Source of the DNA: Microvirga sp052114605
GTDB lineage: Bacteria; Pseudomonadota; Alphaproteobacteria; Rhizobiales; Beijerinckiaceae
Direction: 5' to 3'
Length of the DNA: 64,000 nt
NCBI RefSeq assembly: GCF_052114605.1
Contig: NZ_JBFRFB010000001.1
Span: 186,001-250,000 of the forward strand
Shown: piece by piece, positions 51,620 to 60,092 of the stretch
How the letters are laid out: the number at the start of each line of letters is the position of its first letter
Numbering within the stretch: position 1 is the first letter of the stretch
The notes under the pieces: generated by a model
What the model was told of the DNA's origin: nothing
Database searches by the model: none
Seen by the model: the letters and a program-made list of their open reading frames with translations, nothing else
Position numbers and translations under genes: made by a program

Positions 51620-54552
51620 GCTTCCTCCTTCATCACGGTTGGTGGCGATGCGGAAATCGAAGGCCGGGCGGCGCGAGGGGTACGGCCCGATTGGTGCGCC
51701 AGAGCGATCAGGATAAGCACCGTTGCTCCGACCACGACTGAGAATACCCCCAAATCGAACAGGAGCGCGGTGGCAGCCGGCACCTTTCCGATCACTGGAA
51801 TTTCCACGTATTGGAAATAGGAAGTTAGGAACGGATAACCGAACGCCCAGGCGCCGATTCCCGTGAAAGCTGTGCAGAGGAGACCGAGGCCCATCCAGCT
51901 GATCGGTCGGATCCTCAACCGCGCTTCGATCCAGCGCGTCCCGCCCGCCATGTATTGAAGGATCAGCGCAATCGACATCGTGACGCCGGCCGCAAAACCG
52001 CCGCCGGGCATGTCGTGGCCGCGCAGGAAGAGGTAGACGGCAACCACGATGACCACCGGGAACAGCCATTGCATGATCACGCCGGGGATCGTGAGGTAAT
52101 CGGCGAGCGTGTCGCCCACCGCCCGATCCGGACGGGCTGTGTCGTAGGCATCCTGAACCTGTTGCTGTTCCGGAGCATCGACACTTTCCGGCGCGGGACG
52201 GAACCGGCGCAGGAGGGAGAAGACCGTGATCGCCACGACGGCGAGCACAACGATTTCGCCGAAGGTGTCGAAGCCGCGGAAATCGACCAGGATCACATTG
52301 ACAACGTTGCGTCCACCGCCTTCGGAGTATGCGTTCTCGATGAAATAACGCGAGATCGTGTCCGGAAGCGGCCGTGTGAGCATCGCGTAGACGATGAGCG
52401 TCATGCCTACGCCGGCCGCCACGGCAAGCATCAGGTCCCGCACCCGTCGAATGCGGGCCTGGGTCCCCATCGCAACACCTTCGCCAACAATCTCAAGCCT
52501 CTTCGGCAGCCAGCGCAGACCGAGGAGGATCAGCACCGTCGTCACGATCTCGACGAGAAGCTGGGTGATGGCAAGGTCGGGAGCCGAGAACCAGACGAAG
52601 GTGATGCAGGTGATAAGGCCAGCTCCACCCATGAGGACCATGGCCGCGAGGCGATGATACTTGGCCTGATAGGCCGCACCGATCGCGCACAGGCCGCCGA
52701 CGATCCAAAGCATGACAAAGGCAGGATCGAAGGCCGTCGCCGGACGGGAGCCTGCCGTAAGTTCTTGCCCGTAGAGGGGCCAGAGCGCCGCGATTACCGC
52801 AAATGCCACCAGGAGCCGCAACTGTGGCTGAAGCCGCTGAGTGCCGAGCAGCCGTTCGAGCGAACGGGCCCAGCGCCATGACAGCTCGACGAGCACACGC
52901 TCGAAGATGCGCTGCCCTTTGAGACGGCGCATCAGAGGAGGGCCTTCGATCCCCTTCGCGAGGTAGCCCTGCAGAAGCCAGTACAGAATGATGCCGCCGG
53001 TCAGCGCAATGACGCTCATCATCAGTGGTTCGTTGAAGCCGTGCCATATCGCGAGGCTGTAATAGGGCGTGTCCGGCCCCAGCACAGCGTGGACCGCCGC
53101 CGAGAGGAAGGGCTTGATGGTCATTGCCGGAACGATTCCGACGAGCAGGCATACGAGAACGAGAAGCTCGATGGGAAACCGCATCCAATGCGGGGGCTCA
53201 TGCGGCGTGCGCGGCAGGTCCGTCGCGGGCGGGCCGAAGAACACGCCATGAATGAACCGCAGGGAGTAGGCGACGCTGAAAGCGCTCGCCAGCATGGCGA
53301 AGTAGGGGAGGGAATGGTCGAGAATCGAGTCGACATGGAAGGCGGCCGCCTCGGCGAAGAACATTTCTTTGGACAGGAAGCCGTTGAGCAGAGGCACGCC
53401 GGCCATGGCTGCGGCTGCGACCATCGCCAGGGTGGCCGTAATCGGCATGAAACGGAACAAGCCGCTCAGACGCCGGATGTCGCGGGTGCCGGATTCATGG
53501 TCGATGATGCCGGCGGCCATGAACAGCGAGGCCTTGAAGGTCGCATGATTCATGGTGTGGAAGATGGCGGCAACCGCGGCGAGCGGACTGCTGAGCCCGA
53601 GCAACAGGGTGATCAGACCAAGGTGACTGATGGTGGAATAGGCCAGCAGGCCTTTGAGATCCTGCTGGAAGATGGCCGCGTAGGCACCAAGGAGCAGAGT
53701 GCAGAGGCCTGCCGAAACCACGATGTAGAACCACGCCTCCGTGCCGGACAAGACCGGCCAGAGCAGGGTCAGCAGGAATACGCCCGCCTTCACCATGGTG
53801 GCCGAGTGCAGATAGGCCGATACCGGCGTCGGCGCGGCCATCGCGTGCGGGAGCCAGAAATGGAATGGGAACTGGGCGCTCTTGGTCAACGCGCCGAGGA
53901 GGACCAGGATCAGAGCCGGCAGATAGAGGTCGCTGCCGCGGATGAGGTCCCCTGATGCGAGAACCTGGTCGAGATCATAGCTGCCGACGATGTGGCCAAT
54001 CAGCAGAACGCCGACAAGCAGGCACAATCCGCCCGAGGCCGTAACCGTCAGCGCCATTCGCGCACCATCGCGGGCGCTGGCGTTGTGATGCCAGTAGCCG
54101 ATGAGGAGGAAGGAGAAGAGACTGGTCAGCTCCCAGAAGAAGACGAGCTGGATCAGATTTCCCGAGAGCACGATCCCCAGCATGGCGCCCATGAAGGCGA
54201 GCAGGAACGCGAAGAAGCGCGGCACAGGGTCGGCGGGGGACATATAGTATCGGGCATAAAGCACCACCAGGAAGCCGATACCGGTCACCAGCATGGTGAA
54301 CAGCCAGGTGTAGCCATCCATGCGCATGGTGAAGTTCAGATCGAGCGTCGGTATCCACTCAATGCCGGTACGCAGAACGCCACCATCACCCACAACCGGA
54401 TACTGAACGGCTGTGAGAGCAGCGGCACAGAGCGCAATTGTTCCGGCCAGGAAGGCGGCGCCATTGCGGGCATCCTGGCGCAGGAAGACAGCGGCAAGGC
54501 TCCCGAGAAAGGGAAGGACGATAATCGCCAGGAGAGGCATGCCACTGGACAT
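51616..54552 (-). CDS. mnhA: Mrp/Pha antiporter fused subunits A and B
   Basis: At 978 residues this is subunits A and B in one chain, as in group 2 Mrp systems such as Sinorhizobium PhaAB. The N-terminal NuoL-like part has VFFWELTSLFSFLLIGYWHH, KSAQFPFHFWLPHAMAAPTP and NHATFKASLFMAAGIIDHES, the proton-channel residues. The middle (DUF4040) has LITCITFVWFSAPDLAITQL. The C-terminal B part has LRGHDMPGGGFAAGVTMSIA and YPFLTSYFQYVEIPVIGKVP. The six-gene operon exchanges Na+ or K+ for H+ and supports alkali and salt tolerance. It is divergent from the CPA2 antiporter. Confidence 0.95.
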   Translation of the reverse strand: MSSGMPLLAIIVLPFLGSLAAVFLRQDARNGAAFLAGTIALCAAALTAVQYPVVGDGGVLRTGIEWIPTLDLNFTMRMDGYTWLFTMLVTGIGFLVVLYARYYMSPADPVPRFFAFLLAFMGAMLGIVLSGNLIQLVFFWELTSLFSFLLIGYWHHNASARDGARMALTVTASGGLCLLVGVLLIGHIVGSYDLDQVLASGDLIRGSDLYLPALILVLLGALTKSAQFPFHFWLPHAMAAPTPVSAYLHSATMVKAGVFLLTLLWPVLSGTEAWFYIVVSAGLCTLLLGAYAAIFQQDLKGLLAYSTISHLGLITLLLGLSSPLAAVAAIFHTMNHATFKASLFMAAGIIDHESGTRDIRRLSGLFRFMPITATLAMVAAAAMAGVPLLNGFLSKEMFFAEAAAFHVDSILDHSLPYFAMLASAFSVAYSLRFIHGVFFGPPATDLPRTPHEPPHWMRFPIELLVLVCLLVGIVPAMTIKPFLSAAVHAVLGPDTPYYSLAIWHGFNEPLMMSVIALTGGIILYWLLQGYLAKGIEGPPLMRRLKGQRIFERVLVELSWRWARSLERLLGTQRLQPQLRLLVAFAVIAALWPLYGQELTAGSRPATAFDPAFVMLWIVGGLCAIGAAYQAKYHRLAAMVLMGGAGLITCITFVWFSAPDLAITQLLVEIVTTVLILLGLRWLPKRLEIVGEGVAMGTQARIRRVRDLMLAVAAGVGMTLIVYAMLTRPLPDTISRYFIENAYSEGGGRNVVNVILVDFRGFDTFGEIVVLAVVAITVFSLLRRFRPAPESVDAPEQQQVQDAYDTARPDRAVGDTLADYLTIPGVIMQWLFPVVIVVAVYLFLRGHDMPGGGFAAGVTMSIALILQYMAGGTRWIEARLRIRPISWMGLGLLCTAFTGIGAWAFGYPFLTSYFQYVEIPVIGKVPAATALLFDLGVFSVVVGATVLILIALAHQSGRTPRAARPSISASPPTVMKEEA

Positions 54553-54937
54553 GGATTGAGGGATCTCCTTCCGGGTGGGAGCGCGAGTAAAACTCCGAGT
54601 TTTTAGGGCTTATGTCGCCCAATATGGTTGAAGTAGGCCTGCAGATGCAAGGGCATAACCGAATAAAATTAATGTCAAATCGATGTTGAGGCTATGCCCC
54701 GCCGTCCAGATACGGCTCCGATCGTGAATGTAAGAAGATTGTCAATGTCGGATTGAATGAAGCTTTCTCAACTAAAGAGGAAGATGGCAAGGCCGCTTGG
54801 TAGATACACGTCTGCAATATCCGCCTTTTACGTTATGATGTTACGAAAAGATTCCAGCGGATCTTTCGGTATGTGCCTTGTTGGTCCAAGTGCGGATTAT
54901 GGCATAGAAGGAGAAATCCACTCAGTCGGTGAATCTC
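54553..54937. other. Divergent intergenic region between the Mrp operon and the CPA2 antiporter
   Basis: These 385 bases contain no supportable gene and should hold both promoters. The stretch 54640-54780 is AT-rich with TTGTCAATG and AAAATTAATGTCAAATCG, promoter-like in composition. I found no EcfG match and no conserved operator. Confidence 0.45.
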
Positions 54938-56740
54938 ATGCACGAAACTACGTTCATTGCCACGGTCGCCGTCTGTTTCGTCCTCGCCTTCGTCTTCGGC
55001 TATCTCGCCGATCGTCTTCGTCTGCCACCCCTGGTCGGTTATCTGGTCGCCGGCGTTTTCGTCGGTCCCTTCACACCAGGTTTCGTAGCGGACAAAGCTC
55101 TGGCTTCCGAACTCGCGGAGATGGGCGTGATCCTGCTCATGTTCGGGGTCGGGCTCCACTTTTCGATCAGGGACCTCATGGCGGTGCGCAACATCGCCGT
55201 ACCTGGAGCAATCGGCCAGATCATAGCGGCCACAGCGCTCGGCGCGGGCCTTGCCCACCTCTGGGGTTGGACCCTGGGTGAGGGCATCGTCTTCGGCCTG
55301 ACCTTGTCCGTTGCCAGTACGGTCGTCCTTCTGAAAGCTCTTGAGGAGCGAAACCTTCTGCAAAGTTCCAATGGCAGGGTCGCCGTCGGCTGGCTCATCG
55401 TCGAGGATCTCGCCATGGTCCTGGCGCTGGTCCTTCTCCCGGCCTTCGCCGAGGTTCTGGGCGGTCATCCGGCGACTGCATCCGGCGCTCATGCCGTGCC
55501 CGCGTCCGACGGTCCCATACTGCTGACATTGATGATAACGCTCGGCAAGGTGGCTCTCTTCGTAGCCCTCGCGGTTTTGCTGGGGCCGAGGGTCGTTCCT
55601 TACCTGCTGAAGCAGGTGGCGCGGACTGGGAGCCGTGAATTGTTCACGCTGTCCGTGCTGGCTCTAGCCATCGGCATTGCCTACGGCTCGGCGAAAGTCT
55701 TCGGCGTTTCCTTCGCCCTTGGCGCCTTTTTTGCCGGTGTGGTTCTCAGCGAGTCTCACTTCAGTCATAGAGCCGCAGCGGAGTCGCTTCCGCTGCAGGA
55801 CGCCTTTTCCGTTCTGTTCTTCGTGTCGGTCGGCATGCTGTTCGATCCCATGGTCCTGATGCGCGACCCTATCTCGGTGCTTCTGGTCCTCGCACTGATC
55901 GTCGCTGGAAAGGGACACATAGCCCTCGGCATTGTCCTGGCCTTGCGCTATCCGCTGAACATGGGCTTGCTTGTCGCCGTGAGCCTAGCCCAGATCGGAG
56001 AGTTTTCCTTCATTCTCGCGGGGCTTGGAGCATCTCTCGGACTGCTTCCGAGCGAGGGGCAAGGGCTGATCCTGGCTGGCGCTCTGTTGTCGATCACCCT
56101 GAATCCCTTGTCCTTTCACCTGGTGAACAAGCTCAGGAAGCGCCTTGGCGTCGACACTCCATCAAAAGAAACCGACTATGGTTTCGGACGCTACCACACC
56201 CTCGAAGCCGAACTGACGGCGAACCGCCATCACAGCGAGGAGCTGGAGCGGGCACGGGAATTAGAGCTTCAGTCCCTGCTCGAGACGTTCCCCGTTCTGG
56301 CTCTGGTCGATCGGCATGAGCAGGAGGAGCTGCTTCTCCTGTTCCGCCCCAAGGCTGCTGCACCGGGCGAGAAAGTCATCCGCCGTGGAGACCGGTCGGA
56401 TGGAATGTATTTCATTTCATCGGGAGCCGTGGAGGTTACGGTCGGCGACAGGAAGATCAGGCTGGACCACGGAGCCTTCTTTGGTGAGATGGCTTTGGTT
56501 GACGATGCCCGACGAAACGCCGACGTGACAGCGATCGATTACTGCCAGTTCTTTGTCCTCGAGAACCGCGACTTCAATCAGTTCATGGCGCGCCATCCCG
56601 CCCTACGGAGCGCCGTGGGCGAGATGGCGGAACAGCGCAGGGCCATGAACCAGGAACGAGTGCCCCATTCAGAGGCTGTGGCACAAGCAGCGGCCGGTCA
56701 GATCGCAGAAAGTCCCTCATCCGCAGTCGGCTCACCATGA
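54938..56740 (+). CDS. CPA2 cation/proton antiporter with C-terminal cyclic-nucleotide-binding domain
   Basis: The start is taken at ATG 54938, with an in-frame GTG at 54929. Twelve or so helices fill about residues 1-390: FVFGYLADRLRLPPLVGYLV, MGVILLMFGVGLHFSIRDL and LSVASTVVLLKALEE, with GWLIVEDLAMVLALVLLP carrying the conserved acidic pair. The KefB/CPA2 family normally ends in a TrkA-N domain; here it is replaced by a CNBD (about residues 440-560), with VIRRGDRSDGMYFISSGAVE and the phosphate-binding cassette FFGEMALVDDARRNADV (Glu and Arg present). Cyclic-nucleotide gating is therefore likely. It probably moves K+ or Na+ against H+, divergently from the Mrp antiporter. Confidence 0.93.
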   Translation: MHETTFIATVAVCFVLAFVFGYLADRLRLPPLVGYLVAGVFVGPFTPGFVADKALASELAEMGVILLMFGVGLHFSIRDLMAVRNIAVPGAIGQIIAATALGAGLAHLWGWTLGEGIVFGLTLSVASTVVLLKALEERNLLQSSNGRVAVGWLIVEDLAMVLALVLLPAFAEVLGGHPATASGAHAVPASDGPILLTLMITLGKVALFVALAVLLGPRVVPYLLKQVARTGSRELFTLSVLALAIGIAYGSAKVFGVSFALGAFFAGVVLSESHFSHRAAAESLPLQDAFSVLFFVSVGMLFDPMVLMRDPISVLLVLALIVAGKGHIALGIVLALRYPLNMGLLVAVSLAQIGEFSFILAGLGASLGLLPSEGQGLILAGALLSITLNPLSFHLVNKLRKRLGVDTPSKETDYGFGRYHTLEAELTANRHHSEELERARELELQSLLETFPVLALVDRHEQEELLLLFRPKAAAPGEKVIRRGDRSDGMYFISSGAVEVTVGDRKIRLDHGAFFGEMALVDDARRNADVTAIDYCQFFVLENRDFNQFMARHPALRSAVGEMAEQRRAMNQERVPHSEAVAQAAAGQIAESPSSAVGSP

Positions 56741-56945
56741 GGGCTGATGTCCATAAACGGGAGGAGATGGGTCCTCGCAATATGTCCGCCTGTTTCCTGG
56801 GGGCGCTACACCAGCCTGCGCTTTCGCACTCACTCAGCTAGTCCTGCTTACGATCTGTTAACCATGGCGATCAATAATTCCATGTGAATCGCAAGGTTGG
56901 TTCGCAGCCAATCTTGCCTGGGGGTGAGTGCGAGTGGAGAGCGTT

Positions 56946-57137
56946 ATGAGTAGCAAGGGAAATCTGGATCAGAAGGCGTCGCCACCGCGGCTCGGTCCCG
57001 ACGATCGGGAGCAGATCGGAGCCCATCTCCAAGCCGTCTTCTCGGAAATCGAAGGGCAGCCGATCCCCGATGAGCAAATTGACCTGCTGCTCGCGCTGCG
57101 GCGGGTTGAGCGTGAACTCGGGCGCAAGGAAGCTTGA
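56946..57137 (+). CDS. NepR-like anti-sigma factor of the general stress response
   Basis: The ATG follows GGAGAGCG. The 63-residue protein has the two short helices of NepR, separated by a proline turn: REQIGAHLQAVFSEIEGQPI and PDEQIDLLLALRRVERELGR. NepR proteins hold EcfG-type sigma factors until phosphorylated PhyR displaces them. No phyR, ecfG or histidine kinase lies next to it, and a perfect EcfG promoter starts three bases after its stop. Similarity is by eye, so confidence is moderate. A solitary NepR paralogue is the likeliest reading. Confidence 0.65.
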   Translation: MSSKGNLDQKASPPRLGPDDREQIGAHLQAVFSEIEGQPIPDEQIDLLLALRRVERELGRKEA

Positions 57138-57139
57138 GC

Positions 57140-57164
57140 GGAACGTCGTTGCAGGTTCGCCGTT
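57140..57164 (+). promoter_or_regulatory. EcfG-type general-stress promoter before the 83-residue gene
   Basis: GGAAC (57140-57144), 16 bases, then CGTT (57161-57164): an exact match to the sigma-EcfG consensus. It is located between the NepR-like stop (57137) and the next ATG (57201), with a predicted leader of about 30 bases. Confidence 0.75.
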
Positions 57165-57200
57165 GTCGAGGCTCGATACCAATCAAGAAACGGTAGTCTC

Positions 57201-57452
57201 ATGCCTCGTGAAGTCTCAGCCCCGGACGGCATTACATGGACCTGTATCCAAGCCTTCTCGGGATTGGGCAAGGACCCAGAGAAGATGGAAGCGGCTCGCG
57301 TCGACGGGAAGGCTGATGCTTTCCAGGTGGTCTGCACACCTTCCGGCGGTGCGCAATCGGTACGGATCGAGCTGCCAGGCGACTGGGAGGCGGAGATCTC
57401 CGAGGAGCAGCTGCTGGACATGATACAGGCTCAACTGAAACAAGATTCATGA
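57201..57452 (+). CDS. Small protein of unknown function under a general-stress promoter
   Basis: The 83-residue acidic protein (PREVSAPDGITWTCIQAFSG, VVCTPSGGAQSVRIELPGDW, EISEEQLLDMIQAQLKQDS) has an even, globular composition and no signal or membrane segment. I do not recognise a family. The plus-strand frame is favoured over the antisense ORFs because it sits directly behind a perfect EcfG promoter and has normal amino acid use. No obvious ribosome-binding site is seen. Confidence 0.6.
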   Translation: MPREVSAPDGITWTCIQAFSGLGKDPEKMEAARVDGKADAFQVVCTPSGGAQSVRIELPGDWEAEISEEQLLDMIQAQLKQDS

Positions 57453-57548
57453 CGCGCCGGGAGAAGCGGCCCTGCGTTTTGCGAGATCTCCTGACGCGAA
57501 ATTTCCAGCGAAGCGAGGCCGAGAGGAGAAAGCTCTCGGCATTCGGCC

Positions 57549-58802
57549 TCAGGGATAAACTGTCCCCGAGATAGCCTCGCCCAGGCTCCCGACATGACCT
57601 TCGAAGTTCGCCCGTGTGCGCGGATCGATGACGGCGACCGGAGCGGAAACGGCAAGACCCGCAGCCGTGCCGACTGCTGCAGCGGCACCCGCCGTGACTT
57701 GGATGATCCGGTCACCCACGCCGACGCGGGAATCCGTCAACGTCTGACCTTCCGCCAGTTGCCGCCCGATGATGCGCACGACCTCGGGACTTTCGGCATA
57801 TTTGCTGTGATTTAGCGGATCTCCTGACCTGAGTTTGGACAGGTTCAGCACCGTGAGGCCCGCCCGTTCCAACTGGCTTCGATACGGCTCCTGTTCCGGA
57901 TCGATGGCGCCGAGCCGTACTGAATCTCCCCAGATGCGACGGGAGATCGCCAGTGCCCGATCATCCTGCGACACGAACAACGTGAATTCCGGGCGGTTCT
58001 TGCCCATATCCATGATGGCTTCGCGGAACAGGCCCACATCCACGTCGGGAGCTGCCAGCAGCACGTTCTTGATCTTAGGTGCGACGCGGCCGTCACGGAT
58101 CGCCATCTGACGCAGGGCTTCCAGAGTAACCCAGTTGCCCATGGAATGGGCAAGGATGGAGATCTCGCCGACATCGGGAGATTGTGCCAGCGCGCGCAGC
58201 GTATCTTCCAGCGCATTGCGCGAATAGGTATTGCTCTCGCGGTCATAACCGTAGGCCAGCACGCTACCGCGCGAGGGCCACGTGAAGAGGACAGGCGCCA
58301 CGGGCGTGCCCGCATCATGCACGATCTGTGCGAAGCGGAAGACCGCATCGTCGAAACGATTGTTGAAGCCGTGAATGAATACCAGCACGCGGCGTTTAGG
58401 GACCTGTCGCACCGTGCGCTTGAACAAGGCGAGTGCCTGCGCACGATCGATCACATCGGCCTTAAGGGTCACGAAGTCCGTAGCCGGATTGCCGGGAACG
58501 CTGCGCGGCCATTGAACCTCGCCCTGTTTGCGGTTGGCTTCCGGAGGTATGGATACCGTGAACTCAGCAAAAGAAAGCTGCGGCCCACGATCGCCGGAGA
58601 AGAACTCGTTCGGATCGGTTGCCCGCATGCGGGTTGTGGTGACGAGCATTTCGACCCGGCTCGCTCCGGGAACCGTTTCATCAACAGGAAGCAGCGTGCC
58701 TCGCAGGTCGGCGCAGGCGGACATGAACGGGAGCAGGATAAGGCAAGTCATCCGGAATGCTGATGCTTTCCAGCTGCCGGTTCGGTTTGTCGCTTGCTCC
58801 AT
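57549..58802 (-). CDS. Alpha/beta hydrolase (DUF900 family), lipoprotein
   Basis: The 417-residue protein begins with a signal peptide and a lipobox-like LPFMSACAD (Cys about 30). The hydrolase domain includes RRVLVFIHGFNNRFDDAVFR, then VLFTWPSRGSVLAYGYDRES and the nucleophile elbow ISILAHSMGNWVTLEALRQ with Ser, as in the DUF900/COG4782 esterase family. The PSRG and HGFNN motifs are typical of that family. The substrate is unknown. It converges with the small general-stress gene. Confidence 0.9.
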   Translation of the reverse strand: MEQATNRTGSWKASAFRMTCLILLPFMSACADLRGTLLPVDETVPGASRVEMLVTTTRMRATDPNEFFSGDRGPQLSFAEFTVSIPPEANRKQGEVQWPRSVPGNPATDFVTLKADVIDRAQALALFKRTVRQVPKRRVLVFIHGFNNRFDDAVFRFAQIVHDAGTPVAPVLFTWPSRGSVLAYGYDRESNTYSRNALEDTLRALAQSPDVGEISILAHSMGNWVTLEALRQMAIRDGRVAPKIKNVLLAAPDVDVGLFREAIMDMGKNRPEFTLFVSQDDRALAISRRIWGDSVRLGAIDPEQEPYRSQLERAGLTVLNLSKLRSGDPLNHSKYAESPEVVRIIGRQLAEGQTLTDSRVGVGDRIIQVTAGAAAAVGTAAGLAVSAPVAVIDPRTRANFEGHVGSLGEAISGTVYP

Positions 58803-59220
58803 TATTCCCCCCGCCGTTCATCCAATGCCGACATATGAGAGAGCCTACCCTGGGCGCGCCCTTTTGCACCGCCAACATCGAACGTGGTGCAGATCTGGTC
58901 GGCGATCAGCAGTTACGCGCCAACTTGGCGAATTCCTTCGGTAACCTCGCTCAATCCGCGTCCCATTGTCCATGATCCACGCGGGCCGCACCGGTCGCGT
59001 ATCCTCGACCGTACGAAACTCGGATGCTCGTGGGTAAAAGCGACGGCTCCTGACAATATCCACCATCGGCGGGTTTCCGGCTATAGGGAGTTTTACATGA
59101 TGTCAGCACAGGCTTCGTAAGAGCGGCGTTCCGGACGGTGGCTTCCGTCCTACGGCGATACCCGGCCTATGGCTGCGTAGTCCTGCCCGGGACGTGACAG
59201 GTTCATGGGGGCCACTGAGG
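58803..59220. other. Intergenic region between the DUF900 gene and the UPF0126 gene
   Basis: No gene is supported in these 418 bases. A short inverted repeat GGACGG/CCGTCC with a six-base loop lies at 59133-59150, downstream of the UPF0126 gene, without a T-run. The rest should include the promoter of the DUF900 gene. Confidence 0.45.
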
Positions 59221-59868
59221 TCACGGATCGATCTCGTCCCGCGAGCGCCCGGGCCGCGGCCGATAGCGCGGCAGGGACCAGTCCCACTTCAGCGCGGCGG
59301 CCCGGATCGCGAGCGCGGCCAGGAAGCCGCCTGCCAGCGCGTACTCGCGAGCGATCCCGGTCAGCGCCAGGGCGACGAAGATCACGGCCCCGCCAAGCGC
59401 CGCAGACACATAGATCTCGCGGCTGAGAATGACCGGGCTTTCGCCGCCCAGGATATCCCGGACGATGCCGCCGAAGGTGGCCGTGATCACGCCCATCGCG
59501 ACGGCGACGATGGGACCCGCCTCGGCCAGCAGAGCCTTTTCGGCCCCAGTCACCGCGAACAAGGCCATGCCGACAGCATCACACCACAGCAGGAGCTTGA
59601 GACGCGAATGCGGAATGTGGGCAAGGAAGAATGCCGCACATGAGACCAGCACGCAGGTAACCAGGTAGGCCGGCTCCCGCACCCAAAAAACCGGAAGCGC
59701 ATCGATGAGCGTGTCACGGATCGTCCCGCCGCCAATTCCGGTTGCTGTGCCGAGCAGCACGAAGCCGACCAGATCCATCTGCTTGCGCGAGGCGACCAGC
59801 GCGCCGGTGGTGGCGAAGACGACAATCCCGAACCAGTCGAGGAGGGCGGTAAAGGTGTCGAACATCAA
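59221..59868 (-). CDS. UPF0126/TRIC-type membrane protein, probable glycine transporter
   Basis: The 215-residue protein has about seven helices arranged as two UPF0126 repeats. The first holds VVFATTGALVASRKQMDLVG and GIGGGTIRDTLIDALP; the second holds AVGMALFAVTGAEKALLAEA and TATFGGIVRDILGGESP. The paired GG-x-x-RD motifs are the family hallmark. Homologues are called trimeric intracellular cation channels or YadS/YicG; some act in glycine uptake. The tandem glycine riboswitch just upstream strongly supports a glycine-related role here. Confidence 0.9.
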   Translation of the reverse strand: MMFDTFTALLDWFGIVVFATTGALVASRKQMDLVGFVLLGTATGIGGGTIRDTLIDALPVFWVREPAYLVTCVLVSCAAFFLAHIPHSRLKLLLWCDAVGMALFAVTGAEKALLAEAGPIVAVAMGVITATFGGIVRDILGGESPVILSREIYVSAALGGAVIFVALALTGIAREYALAGGFLAALAIRAAALKWDWSLPRYRPRPGRSRDEIDP

Positions 59869-59907
59869 TCAGGCTCCATCATGGGCCGCAGGCGATTCTG
59901 CGGTGGA

Positions 59908-60092
59908 GCCCCCTCTGTCATTGGCCTGAGAGTTTCATCGGGATGCCGGCGGCAGCCGCGATTTTCACCATGGGCGGGAGCAAAATGCTCCACTTTTCAG
60001 AGTTTATGCAACGAAGCGGTCCTGGATGCCTGAGAGTTTCCGGGGCAGTTGCTCCTTCGGCGGCCAGTGTCCTGGCTCTCTCCCGCTCATTG
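59908..60092 (-). ncRNA. Glycine riboswitch (gcvT-type, tandem) upstream of the UPF0126 gene
   Basis: On the minus strand the first aptamer has GAGCGGGAGAGAGCC, then CCGCCGAAGGAGCAACTGCC and CCGGAAACTCTCAGGCA, the standard glycine-binding core. The linker leads to a second aptamer that keeps CCGATGAAACTCTCAGGCC and GACAGAGG, with an AT-rich P3 region (GAGCATTTTGCTC) in place of the usual J3 sequence. The leader ends about 40 bases before the ATG of the UPF0126 gene. Ends are approximate. A perfect palindrome AGGTTAACCT lies at its 5' boundary (60096-60105). Confidence 0.92.
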
